Made by a program: the position numbers and the translations under genes
Assembly (NCBI GenBank): GCA_047632595.1
Contig: JBLIDK010000029.1
Location: forward strand, 1-26,586
Reading direction: 5' to 3'
Origin: JBLIDK01 sp047632595
GTDB taxonomy: Bacteria > Bacteroidota > Bacteroidia > Sphingobacteriales > Sphingobacteriaceae
DNA: 26,586 bases
Part shown: positions 15,182 through 23,300 of the stretch, piece after piece
How positions within the stretch are numbered: the first letter of the stretch is position 1
Layout of the letters: the number at the start of each line of letters is the position of its first letter
The notes under the pieces: generated by a model
What the model saw: only the letters and a program-made list of their open reading frames with translations
Told to the model about the DNA's origin: nothing
The model's database searches: none

Positions 15182-17359
15182 TTAATTAATTAGCAGCTTT
15201 TTAGTTTCGATGTTTTCATTATCAACAACTTGTATTAAATATAATCCTTTTGGGTAATTACTTAAATCAACACTAGTTTCAGACATTATATTTCCTTGTT
15301 CTAAAATTTTCCCATTTAGATTTAATAGTTTGAAAATAGAATTAGCACTGGATTTAACTTTAATTTTAATAAAATTTGAAGCGGGATTAGGGAACATTTC
15401 AAAATTTGAGGTAAATGGCCTATAATTGATCAGATTAGCGATTTGATTATTCATATATAGGCTTAGTCCACCTCTATAATTACCAATTAGTAAGTCTGTT
15501 AAATTATTTCCATCAAAATCACTTGCAAAAATCGAAATACTTTCCCCTTTATTGGGAGTAAAGGAGCTTTTTAAAGAATAGCTACCATCTAATTTTGAAG
15601 AAATAGTAGGTTCATAATTAAATACTTTCCCATTGCTATTTGTGTATAGTAAGCGTTCATTGCCAATTGTTTTATCCAAGAAAACAGAGGACAACCTATC
15701 TTCACCGAAAGGGTCATCAGGAACGATTCCCGCAAACGTGTCGGTTTTAAGTGTAAATTGAGGTGTGGTAGCAGTGCCTGTGTTTTCATAATAACTTACA
15801 AAACCAGTAAGTTTTCCAATTAGTAGATCTATAAGGTTGTCGTTATTTACATCTGTAAGGTGGGGACTAGCAAATTGTCCAACATCAATTCCTTGAAGTT
15901 CTGCTTCTACTAATGAAAAAGACACGTTGCTACCAATAGTTGTATTCTTATAGTAGTATAATTTCCCTTCAGAATCCCCTAATAATAAATCTGAATTACC
16001 ATCATTATCTAGGTCGCCAAATGTTGGATAAAGGCCTTTTAAATCAAGATTTGAAAGACCTAAAAAATCCAAACTAACCAACTGAAATTTCGGGTTATTT
16101 ATTTCACCAATATTTTTAAAATAAGCTAATTGACTTTTTAAATTTCCCCCACTAAGGTAATAACCATTATTTCCTACAACTAAATCTTGCAACCCATCAC
16201 CTGTTAAGTCAACCAAAGTAGGATAGGAGCCTTCACCAAAATCCAGCATCGTATTTATCATAAATTGATCTGTTTGATGAATAAATTCGTTGTTAGAGTT
16301 TAAGTATAAATACGAGGCATTCAAGTTTTCCGAAGCATTTGCTGTATTTGGAGCTACAAGCAAATCTTTTAAGTTGTCGTTATTAATATCCTCGTAAAAA
16401 CTTGCAGGAAAAACGCTCAAATCAATGGGCCGGGTACTAGGAAAGTTAGTGGTTATCGCGGTCATTTTTGGATTATCACTTGTTCTAGTATTGGTTAATA
16501 GATAGGTGTTAGAACAACCAATATCTCCTATTAATGCATCGAGTTTTGAATCAAAATTCGCATCTAAAAGAAGAAGTGTTGAACCCGAATGAGCTGAATT
16601 AGAACCTGAAGATTCATCACATTCACAAAGGTTGTCCTTGAAAGTTACAGAGCATGAAGTAGGAGACTCTCTAAACTCACCGAAACATCTATTTTCTAAA
16701 ACAAATTCAAGAGAATCACAGGTGCCATACTTTTCTATGCTCATGTTTTTGAATAGGAGTAAAGCATCACCACAACCAGTGCTTAGTTCAAAAGTAACTA
16801 TATCTAAATCTCCATCAGAATCGTAATCAATAATTGAAGGAATATCAGATTTAGTGCTGTAAATAAAAGCTTCAAAGCCATTGTAATCTGCTCTCAGCCC
16901 TACAGAGGCCAAGTCAAATGATAAATTATTTCCAGAGCTAGTGTTTTGGTAAACAGCAATTTGACCGGATTTTTCGGTGTAAAAAATATCTTTCTTTCCA
17001 TCACAATTAAAATCTCGAAGTAAAGCCCAATTTACTAAACTTGGAAATCGGCTAATATATTCTGGAGCAAACTCATACTTTATCTCTCCACTATCTCCAC
17101 TGTTTAAAAAAGTGCTTAGTTGATTGCCATTTCTATCAAAAACAAATAGGTCTTCTTTGTCGTCTTGGTTAAGGTGTATTTTTGAAAATTGAGGAGCATT
17201 TAACCCACCAGCTAGTGCATTTTGAATGGTGTCTCCATTTTGGTTTAGAAATAGTATTTCGGTATTTTGAACGAATTGACCAAAGGTATTTTGACTAGTT
17301 GAAATTAAGAAAATTCCAACTAGGATAATAAGAACTGATGTAGTTTTGAATCTTTGCAT
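15182..17359 (-). CDS. Secreted FG-GAP/VCBS repeat protein with T9SS type A sorting domain
   Basis: This 725-aa exported protein has a signal peptide (to about TFGQ, residue 28). At least eight repeats with Asp/Asn-rich loops like those of FG-GAP/VCBS propeller blades follow: DFNCDGKKD, DYDSDGDLD, DANFDSKLD, DINNDNLKD, DLTGDGLQD, DLDNDGNSD, DVNNDNLID and DFDGNNLTD. These probably bind calcium and form beta-propellers. An insert near residues 220-255 is cysteine-rich (CFGEF, TSCSV, LCECDES). The last 75 residues, from FEMFPNPASNFIKI to KGLYLIQVV and KKLLIN, are a type A Por-secretion sorting domain, so the type IX system exports it. It begins 5 bases after the tamL stop and is probably co-transcribed with it. 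The binding target is unknown. Confidence 0.9.
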   Translation of the reverse strand: MQRFKTTSVLIILVGIFLISTSQNTFGQFVQNTEILFLNQNGDTIQNALAGGLNAPQFSKIHLNQDDKEDLFVFDRNGNQLSTFLNSGDSGEIKYEFAPEYISRFPSLVNWALLRDFNCDGKKDIFYTEKSGQIAVYQNTSSGNNLSFDLASVGLRADYNGFEAFIYSTKSDIPSIIDYDSDGDLDIVTFELSTGCGDALLLFKNMSIEKYGTCDSLEFVLENRCFGEFRESPTSCSVTFKDNLCECDESSGSNSAHSGSTLLLLDANFDSKLDALIGDIGCSNTYLLTNTRTSDNPKMTAITTNFPSTRPIDLSVFPASFYEDINNDNLKDLLVAPNTANASENLNASYLYLNSNNEFIHQTDQFMINTMLDFGEGSYPTLVDLTGDGLQDLVVGNNGYYLSGGNLKSQLAYFKNIGEINNPKFQLVSLDFLGLSNLDLKGLYPTFGDLDNDGNSDLLLGDSEGKLYYYKNTTIGSNVSFSLVEAELQGIDVGQFASPHLTDVNNDNLIDLLIGKLTGFVSYYENTGTATTPQFTLKTDTFAGIVPDDPFGEDRLSSVFLDKTIGNERLLYTNSNGKVFNYEPTISSKLDGSYSLKSSFTPNKGESISIFASDFDGNNLTDLLIGNYRGGLSLYMNNQIANLINYRPFTSNFEMFPNPASNFIKIKVKSSANSIFKLLNLNGKILEQGNIMSETSVDLSNYPKGLYLIQVVDNENIETKKLLIN

Positions 17360-17364
17360 TAGTA

Positions 17365-19767
17365 TTAGAACGGATAACCTATCCCAAAATTGGCATTAAT
17401 AAAACGATATTTTACTCCATTTTGATTAGTAAAGTTGGTGTCAAACAGGTTTTTCACCACCCAACGTTCATTTGAAGCGAATTGAGGGTCTCTAAGTCTG
17501 ATTCCTGTATCAAACCTAAAAATGAAAAAATCAAAGTCAATACGTAGGCCTAAGCCTGTACCAAGAGCTAATTCACTTGAAAAGTCTTTAAATCTAAATT
17601 CACTTTCTGGAACATTTTTATCCTCATTAGTAGCCCAAACATTTCCTGCATCAAAAAATAAGGCTCCTTTTAATGGGCCAAATAAATCAAAACGATATTC
17701 AATGTTTGCTTCAATTTTAACGTCTCCAGTTTGGTCTAAATTAAATTGATTAGTTAAAGTACTATCAGTAGATTGATTAAATGCACCAGGACCAATTGTT
17801 CTAGACCTCCAAGCTCTTACACTATTTGAACCCCCAGTAAAAAATTGCTTTTCGAAAGGAAGGTTAACTGAATTACCATAGGCATAACCAATTCCAGTAT
17901 TTAAGCGATACACAACTGTATTTTGTCTATAAAAATTGTTATAAACGGTAAATTCAATTTCTGGTCTAACATATTGATAATAACGTTGCCCACTAATGCT
18001 TCGTACACCTTCTTCATTCTGAGGAGCGTCTGCTGCAGTTGCAATAGTATTTAACAATAAACCAGCACTTTGCACTAATGTTTTTATATTAAATGAATAC
18101 TCTTTGGCAATTCTTGTTTGATTGTTAAAGTTGTAAGAAAAACTATTACCCAAGGTTGAATGGGAATCAAAACTTGAAAGTAATATTTTACTATTTAATC
18201 TTTCGAGATCAGCTTTGGTTTCTGCACTTAACTGAGAGGATACAGAGCTTATTGAAATTGGACTAATAGTGAAAAAGCCAAATTTTCCACTTCTCCATTC
18301 ATAAGAATACGAGTTGTTCACTACTCTCCTAAAATACTCCGGTCGGTTTTCTTGCGAAAAAACAAAACTAAACTTAGTTTGCTCACCACTTATGTTCTCA
18401 AAATTTGTCACATTAAAAGGAACAAAGAATTTGGGAAAGGTCAGATTTGAAGTTATTTGTGATTCTCTTACATTAAAACTCTGAGTTCTTATTTCTTCTA
18501 TTTTGTCTCGATCTCTTTGGTTTTCTAATGCACCCCTAACAGAAACACTTAGCGCTTCTGCACCTTTAAAAATGTTTTTATTAGTAAACCCAACGTTTGA
18601 GCCAAGTCCAAAATAACCTGAATTAAAAGTGATTTCTCCATCAATGCGGGCATTAAGCTTTTTTGAAGGAATTAATTCAATAAACGTGTTGAGGTAGCTG
18701 GTGTCTTTATGTTCTTCGGTTTCAAAACGAATGTTAATGAATTTGAATATGTTTAAAGCACCGAGCCTAGAATAAGTTTGCTCTACGTCTTTAGCGCTAT
18801 AGGTTTTGTTTGTTTCCAACTCAATTGCATTTATTATAACAGGGGGCTTAAAACGACTCTCCCTACTTATGTATAATATGTCATTGTATGACATGGTATC
18901 TCCACCACTATAAGAGGTCACAAAACCTGCACCGGATATAGGAAGCACTTCAACAGTTATATTATTTATTTTGAATGGTTTGTGTGCAACGCTATCAGCG
19001 ATGTTGCTAATAACCAGCTTAATATCAATTGATCTTTTAGTATTATTACTGTCAATCAAAAAAGTAACATATTGTCGTCTGAAATTGAAGTATCCAGAGT
19101 TCTTCATTGTGTTATAAATTCGTTCGCGTTCAGCGGTTATATTGTCTTGATCAAATCTTTTACCAACTACTACTTTCGAATTTTGAGAAGTGTTATTTAC
19201 TATTTGTTCAATTTTAAAATCAGCAATTTGGTTTGTATATGATTTAATCAAATATGGTATATTTCTAATTAACTCATAAGTGACCACTATTTTCTTCTTT
19301 TTAAGCTTTCGCTTTTTACTTAATCCTTTTCGTTTGGTATTAAATGTGGTTTGCGCCTGATAGTAGCCCTCGGTTTGAAGATAAGTTTGAATTTGTTTAG
19401 TAGACTGAACAGATAAGCTTTCATTATAAATTACCGGTGGTTCTCCAAGGGTGTTCTTCAATTTAGTCTTGAATTTTTTCGGTTTTCCTTTGTCGAAAAA
19501 TTGATAAGCAACAATTGAAAATGGGAGTATTCCAAAAAGTTTTTTATTTGGTTTTTGTCGAACAAAGGATTCAAATTCCTCTTTGTCTACTTTTCTGTTT
19601 CTTTTAAGAACAATGGAATCTCCTTCAGTTTGTTGTTTATATGCTTTAATTTTAACTCTCCAAACAAGTGCCTGATCATCCTCAAGTTTTTTAGTAACGC
19701 TACATGATTGTAGCATTATTCCTAAAACACAAGAGAAAATAACTAATATTGCACTGTATGCTTTCAA
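17365..19767 (-). CDS. tamL: TamL, outer-membrane Omp85-family assembly lipoprotein
   Basis: This 800-aa protein belongs to the Omp85 (BamA/TamA) superfamily, in the lipoprotein form found in Bacteroidota. A lipobox gives lipidated C22 (MLQSC). POTRA-like domains fill about residues 35-400 and contain TYSRLGALNIFKFINIRFE. The C-terminal surface-antigen barrel (about 400-800) has the conserved GGSNSVRAWRSRTIGPG turn, GALFFDAGNVW, GTGLGLRIDFDFFIFRFD and a terminal Phe (IGYPF). It should help insert outer-membrane proteins, normally with TamB, which is not next to it here. The start is TTG at 19767, and no in-frame ATG nearby keeps the signal peptide. It overlaps the divergent methyltransferase start by 10 bases. 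The sorting-domain gene at 17359 follows after 5 bases. Confidence 0.9.
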   Translation of the reverse strand: MKAYSAILVIFSCVLGIMLQSCSVTKKLEDDQALVWRVKIKAYKQQTEGDSIVLKRNRKVDKEEFESFVRQKPNKKLFGILPFSIVAYQFFDKGKPKKFKTKLKNTLGEPPVIYNESLSVQSTKQIQTYLQTEGYYQAQTTFNTKRKGLSKKRKLKKKKIVVTYELIRNIPYLIKSYTNQIADFKIEQIVNNTSQNSKVVVGKRFDQDNITAERERIYNTMKNSGYFNFRRQYVTFLIDSNNTKRSIDIKLVISNIADSVAHKPFKINNITVEVLPISGAGFVTSYSGGDTMSYNDILYISRESRFKPPVIINAIELETNKTYSAKDVEQTYSRLGALNIFKFINIRFETEEHKDTSYLNTFIELIPSKKLNARIDGEITFNSGYFGLGSNVGFTNKNIFKGAEALSVSVRGALENQRDRDKIEEIRTQSFNVRESQITSNLTFPKFFVPFNVTNFENISGEQTKFSFVFSQENRPEYFRRVVNNSYSYEWRSGKFGFFTISPISISSVSSQLSAETKADLERLNSKILLSSFDSHSTLGNSFSYNFNNQTRIAKEYSFNIKTLVQSAGLLLNTIATAADAPQNEEGVRSISGQRYYQYVRPEIEFTVYNNFYRQNTVVYRLNTGIGYAYGNSVNLPFEKQFFTGGSNSVRAWRSRTIGPGAFNQSTDSTLTNQFNLDQTGDVKIEANIEYRFDLFGPLKGALFFDAGNVWATNEDKNVPESEFRFKDFSSELALGTGLGLRIDFDFFIFRFDTGIRLRDPQFASNERWVVKNLFDTNFTNQNGVKYRFINANFGIGYPF

Positions 19768-20516
19768 AATCTCAAATAAGCTTAGTAAAGTCCCTAAAAC
19801 AAAAAAAATTCCGCAACCAATTGGGATTATTTGTTGTAGAAGGGGATAAGATAGTTAATGAATTAATTTGTTCAAGCTACAAAGTAAAAGAAATTTATGC
19901 GACTCAGAATTGGATAGAGACAAATAAAGCTATTTTAACATCGTATAAATCAGAATTTCAACTAAATACGATAAATGAAAAGGAATTAAATAAACTGAGT
20001 TTTTTAAAGTGTCCAAACGGAGTATTAGCACTTGCCTATCAAAATAAGGCGAAAGAGCATAAGTTGTTTTCGGGAAGTACCTTTGCTTTGGATGGAATTC
20101 AAGACCCAGGCAACTTAGGTACTATTTTAAGAACACTGGATTGGTTTGGAGTTTCGCAATTATTTGCTCTGCCAAATTGTGTAGATCAATACAACGATAA
20201 AGTTGTTCAAGCTTCCATGGGGTCAATTTTTAGGGTTGAGTTTATCGAGATTTCTATGGAAGAATTGCTCAATAAATATGATTCTAGATTAGTATTAGCA
20301 GATTTAGGAGGAGATAACATCTATAATTATAAATTTAATGGCAATGAAATTGTAATTTTAGGTAATGAAGGTAGTGGCTTAGGAGAAGATTTAAAAAAGT
20401 CTGTAAATAAGCGAGTTAGCATCCAAAAAATTGGAAAAGCGGAGTCGTTAAATGTTGGGATTTCAAGTGCAATTATCTGTTCAGAAATTATAAGACAAAA
20501 TAGTCCTTTGAAGTAG
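19758..20516 (+). CDS. TrmH/SpoU-family RNA 2'-O-methyltransferase
   Basis: This 252-aa SAM-dependent SPOUT methyltransferase probably methylates a ribose in tRNA or 23S rRNA. The N-terminal RNA-binding domain has the family start LSKSQISLVKSLKQKKFRN and FVVEGDKIVNEL. The C-terminal knotted domain has all three SpoU motifs: DGIQDPGNLGTILRT (near 113), ILGNEGSGLGEDL (near 197) and ESLNVGISSAI (near 230). The ATG at 19758 is chosen over an upstream TTG at 19749 because it gives the standard family start. It is head to head with tamL with a 10-base overlap of coding sequence, so its promoter must lie inside tamL. The target nucleotide cannot be read from the sequence. Confidence 0.93.
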   Translation: MLSKSQISLVKSLKQKKFRNQLGLFVVEGDKIVNELICSSYKVKEIYATQNWIETNKAILTSYKSEFQLNTINEKELNKLSFLKCPNGVLALAYQNKAKEHKLFSGSTFALDGIQDPGNLGTILRTLDWFGVSQLFALPNCVDQYNDKVVQASMGSIFRVEFIEISMEELLNKYDSRLVLADLGGDNIYNYKFNGNEIVILGNEGSGLGEDLKKSVNKRVSIQKIGKAESLNVGISSAIICSEIIRQNSPLK

Positions 20517-20537
20517 AATAAAAATTGGCTATTTTTG
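20507..20537 (+). promoter_or_regulatory. Predicted promoter of tRNA-Cys
   Basis: TTTG (20507-20510), a 19-base spacer and TATTTTTG (20530-20537) match the Bacteroidota -33 and -7 elements. The predicted start would lie about 6-8 bases before the tRNA. The -33 element is inside the last codons of the methyltransferase gene. Confidence 0.75.
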
Positions 20538-20550
20538 CGACCTATTTTAG

Positions 20551-20621
20551 GGTCGGGTGGCCGAGTGGCTAGGCAGAGGTCTGCAAAACCTTGTACAGCG
20601 GTTCGAATCCGCTCCCGACCT
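20551..20621 (+). tRNA. tRNA-Cys (anticodon GCA)
   Basis: The 71-base cloverleaf folds fully. The acceptor stem is GGTCGGG with CCCGACC (7 bp). The D-stem is GCC with GGC. The anticodon stem GAGGT with ACCTT holds the loop CTGCAAA, so the anticodon is GCA. The variable loop is 4 bases, and the T-arm is AGCGG TTCGAAT CCGCT. The discriminator base is T, the identity element of tRNA-Cys. The 3' CCA is not encoded and must be added after transcription. A basic 73-aa reading frame starts 18 bases downstream, so the tRNA and a small mRNA may come from one transcript. Confidence 0.97.
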
Positions 20622-20638
20622 CACAAGAAACAGATATT

Positions 20639-20860
20639 ATGGCAGTTACAAGATTAGAACGTAAAGGAAAGAGAAATAAGGTTACAGCGAAGCTTAGAAA
20701 AGTGTTAATTAAGGTTAACTCTGATGTTTCGATTAAGAAAGCAACTAGTGAAGAGAAAAAATCACTTCCTGCAGACTTAGTTAAAGGCATTGAATTAAGA
20801 GAAAAGCTTAGTGCAGAAGCAAAAGCAAGAGCAGCTTCCAAAGAAGAATCAGCGAAATAA
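20639..20860 (+). CDS. Small basic protein of unknown function
   Basis: I do not recognise a family for this 73-aa protein. It is highly charged: the first 27 residues (MAVTRLERKGKRNKVTAKLRKVLIKVN) are strongly basic, and the C-terminal half (ELREKLSAEAKARAASKEE) looks like a single Ala/Glu/Lys-rich helix. It has no signal peptide, membrane segment or cysteine. The basic start could bind nucleic acid, perhaps in the translation apparatus (inference from composition only). The ATG at 20639 is chosen because the open frame upstream lies within tRNA-Cys. The start is 18 bases from the tRNA end, and no separate promoter is evident. A probable terminator follows 25 bases after the stop. Confidence 0.75.
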   Translation: MAVTRLERKGKRNKVTAKLRKVLIKVNSDVSIKKATSEEKKSLPADLVKGIELREKLSAEAKARAASKEESAK

Positions 20861-20885
20861 ATTTTAGCTAAAAGTTTAATTCAAT

Positions 20886-20920
20886 AGACCTTCTTCATTG
20901 TTAAATGGGGGAGGCTTTTT
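20886..20920 (+). terminator. Probable terminator after the small basic protein gene
   Basis: AGACCTTC can pair with GGGGAGGCT if one A is bulged and one G-U pair is allowed. The loop is long, and a T-run (20916-20921) follows. It would end the tRNA-Cys/small-protein transcript before the gene at 20933. Confidence 0.5.
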
Positions 20921-20932
20921 TATTATAATAAA

Positions 20933-22282
20933 ATGGTAATAGAACAATTTTACGACACAGGTCTTGCTCACGCATCTTACGCAATTATTAACGATTCAAA
21001 AGCGGTAATTATTGATCCTTCAAGAAACCCTGAGCAGTATTATGAATTTTGTAAAAAACACAATGCTACCATAATTGCTGTAATAGAAACGCATCCTCAT
21101 GCCGACTTTATAAGTGGTCATTTAGAAATTTCTACTAAAAATGGGGTGCCAATTTATTTAAGCAAGTTAATTCAGCCTGAATTTGATTTTATCGGATTTG
21201 ATGATGGTGATTCCATTGCTTTAGGAAATGTTACTCTTAAATCGATCAATACTCCTGGACATTCCCCAGATAGTATTTGCCTTGTTTTAATTGACGAAAA
21301 CGGAGTGGAGCACAGTGTATTTACTGGAGATACTCTTTTTATCGGAGATGTAGGTAGACCAGATTTGCGAGAGTCTGCCGGAAATATTACTGCCAAAAAA
21401 GAAGAATTAGCAATTGCTATGTATCATAGCTTACGCGATAAGTTGATGTTATTACCTGATACTTGTATGGTTTATCCTGCTCACGGAGCTGGCTCATTGT
21501 GCGGTAAAAACTTAAGTTCAGAAACTGTTAGTACAATTGGTCAGCAAAAACTTACTAATTATGCTTTACAGGAAATGAGTGAAGCGGAATTTGTGAAGAT
21601 ATTAACTGCCGATCAACCATTTATGCCTAAATATTTTGGGTTTGATGTTGAGCTGAACAAACAAGGAGCACCAGATTACTTTTCTTCTGTTAACAAAGTG
21701 AAATTCATTAAGCCAGAACAGGTAAATGTAGATTCTATTGTAATTGATTGTAGACCCGCTTCTGATTTTAGAAAAGGACATGTGAAAAATGCTATCAATT
21801 TAATGATGGGAGGCAAATTTGAAACTTGGTTAGGTTCAATTTTAGGGCCAGAAGAAGAGTTTTATCTTATTGTTACTGATAAGGAACAAGGTGAAGAAAT
21901 AATAGATAAAATTTCTAAGATAGGATATGAATCAATGATAATTGGAGTTTCAACCAACCTAACCACAAATTTGGTTAGTGAAGATGAAATTGATTTAGAG
22001 CATTTCGATGAGAATCCTACTGAATACACTATTGTTGACATTCGTAATAACGGAGAATTTGAAGAAGGTCCAATTTTTGAAAATGTTATACATATCCCGT
22101 TACCCGAGTTAAGAGAAAGAGTGGAAGAAATTCCAACCTCCAAACCGGTAATGATTCACTGTGCAGGTGGTTATAGAAGTGCTGCTGGAATGAGTATTGT
22201 TAAACAAAAGGCAAATTGCCCTGTGTTTGACTTAAGTGATACAATTGCCTCTTATAAAGTGCGATTGGCTGAGAAGGCTTAA
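20933..22282 (+). CDS. Persulfide dioxygenase-rhodanese fusion (CstB/ETHE1-like)
   Basis: This 449-aa protein has three domains. Residues 1-235 are a metallo-beta-lactamase-fold persulfide dioxygenase with the iron ligands H54, H56 and D58 in ETHPHADFISGH, plus FTGDTLFIGDVGRPDLRE and VYPAHGAGSLCG. The second domain (about 262-355) is rhodanese-like (VIDCRPASDFRKGHVKNAIN) but has no cysteine at the catalytic loop. The third (about 365-449) is a rhodanese with active-site C410 in HCAGGYRSAAG. The same order, with a dead middle rhodanese, is known in CstB, which oxidises persulfides and forms thiosulfate. The likely job is detoxifying sulfide-derived persulfides in the cytoplasm. No sulfide:quinone reductase or CsoR/CstR-type regulator is adjacent. 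Its TAA directly abuts the stop of the opposing gene. Confidence 0.9.
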   Translation: MVIEQFYDTGLAHASYAIINDSKAVIIDPSRNPEQYYEFCKKHNATIIAVIETHPHADFISGHLEISTKNGVPIYLSKLIQPEFDFIGFDDGDSIALGNVTLKSINTPGHSPDSICLVLIDENGVEHSVFTGDTLFIGDVGRPDLRESAGNITAKKEELAIAMYHSLRDKLMLLPDTCMVYPAHGAGSLCGKNLSSETVSTIGQQKLTNYALQEMSEAEFVKILTADQPFMPKYFGFDVELNKQGAPDYFSSVNKVKFIKPEQVNVDSIVIDCRPASDFRKGHVKNAINLMMGGKFETWLGSILGPEEEFYLIVTDKEQGEEIIDKISKIGYESMIIGVSTNLTTNLVSEDEIDLEHFDENPTEYTIVDIRNNGEFEEGPIFENVIHIPLPELRERVEEIPTSKPVMIHCAGGYRSAAGMSIVKQKANCPVFDLSDTIASYKVRLAEKA

Positions 22283-23194
22283 TTAGGTCATTTTTGACCG
22301 CTTAACTACCCAAGGAAGTAAGACTTCTTTGAATTGTTTAACAATATCGGTTTCAACGTATTCAATTCCGTATTGACCGCATTTTAACTTAATTTCTTTA
22401 ATTTTTTCTTGAGTTCGAGCAACATAAGATTCTTTAACATCGTGAGGTTGAACTTTTACCTCTTGTCCCGTTTCTAAATCTGTAAATAAGTAGGGACGAT
22501 TTTCAAATTCAAAATCAAATTCACTCTTTTTATCCATAACATGAAATATTATTACTTCATGTTTATTATGCTTTAGGTGCTGTAAAGCATCGAAAAGCGC
22601 TTCATTTTCTTCAAACTGTCCCATTAAATCACTAAAAATTACAACCATAGACCTTTTTGGAATGGCTTCGGCAATGAGGTGTAAGTTTTTATCTAATTGA
22701 GTTTTTTGAAGAGTAGGAGTTGAATTTAACAAACTTTCCATTTCAGCATAAATTCGCTTCAAATGACTAGTGTTTGATTTAGCAGGAATGTGAGTTTTTA
22801 ACTCTTCGTCAAAAACACTAAGCCCAACAGCATCTCGTTGAGATTTTAGAATTTGTGTTATAGCTGAGGCTGCTAGTATTGAAAATTTTAGTTTTTCTGA
22901 ATTTGGAGCAGGATAATACATAGATGAAGAGCAGTCTAAGACTAACTGACAACGTAAGTTGGTCTCTTCTTCATACCGTTTTACAAACAACTTGTCTGAT
23001 CTACCATATAATTTCCAATCAATATTTTTTGTTGACTCTCCTGCATTATAATTTCGATGTTCAGAAAATTCTACAGAAAACCCATGAAATGGAGATTTGT
23101 GTAAGCCTGTAATGAACCCTGCAACAATTTGCTTTGCCAAAAATTCTAGATTCTGAAACTCTTCAATTTCTGTTAGATTTATTATTCCTGACAT
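22283..23194 (-). CDS. DUF58 / vWA-like domain protein
   Basis: This 303-aa protein belongs to the DUF58 family. The family motif lies at about residues 38-75: HGFSVEFSEHRNYNAGE, NIDWKLYGRSDKLFVKRYEEE. A von Willebrand A-type fold follows with a MIDAS-like D-x-S-x-S at 87-91 (DCSSS) and further strands VVIFSDLMGQF and VIIFHVMDK. In Bacteroidota such proteins usually sit with a MoxR AAA+ ATPase and Bat (BatA/BatB) proteins, but none of these is adjacent here. The molecular role of the family is poorly known. The protein has no signal peptide and is likely cytoplasmic. It ends exactly where the persulfide dioxygenase gene ends. The trxA terminator lies 66 bases upstream of its start, so it probably has its own promoter. 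Confidence 0.88.
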   Translation of the reverse strand: MSGIINLTEIEEFQNLEFLAKQIVAGFITGLHKSPFHGFSVEFSEHRNYNAGESTKNIDWKLYGRSDKLFVKRYEEETNLRCQLVLDCSSSMYYPAPNSEKLKFSILAASAITQILKSQRDAVGLSVFDEELKTHIPAKSNTSHLKRIYAEMESLLNSTPTLQKTQLDKNLHLIAEAIPKRSMVVIFSDLMGQFEENEALFDALQHLKHNKHEVIIFHVMDKKSEFDFEFENRPYLFTDLETGQEVKVQPHDVKESYVARTQEKIKEIKLKCGQYGIEYVETDIVKQFKEVLLPWVVKRSKMT

Positions 23195-23252
23195 TTGTAA
23201 AATATTGAATGAACCTTTAAAACTAATTTAACGGAATTAAAGTGCCGAAAAG

Positions 23253-23283
23253 GCAAAAAAAATGCAGGTCGAAACCTGCATTT
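23253..23283 (-). terminator. Strong intrinsic terminator of trxA
   Basis: On the minus strand, AAATGCAGGT and ACCTGCATTT form a perfect 10-bp stem with loop TTCG, followed by a run of eight T residues (complement of 23255-23262). It lies 18 bases after the trxA stop. A second small hairpin, TGCC-TTTTC-GGCA, follows directly. Confidence 0.92.
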
Positions 23284-23300
23284 AATATTTTGTGTTTTAA

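Noticed and set aside
20591..20638. Upstream extension of the small basic protein
   Set aside because: These codons are inside tRNA-Cys and its immediate 3' flank. The ATG at 20639 begins the plausible protein.
20569..20841. 90-codon open frame on the minus strand
   Set aside because: It runs through tRNA-Cys and opposite the small basic protein gene. The translation looks hydrophobic only because the sense strand is rich in Lys, Ala and Glu codons.
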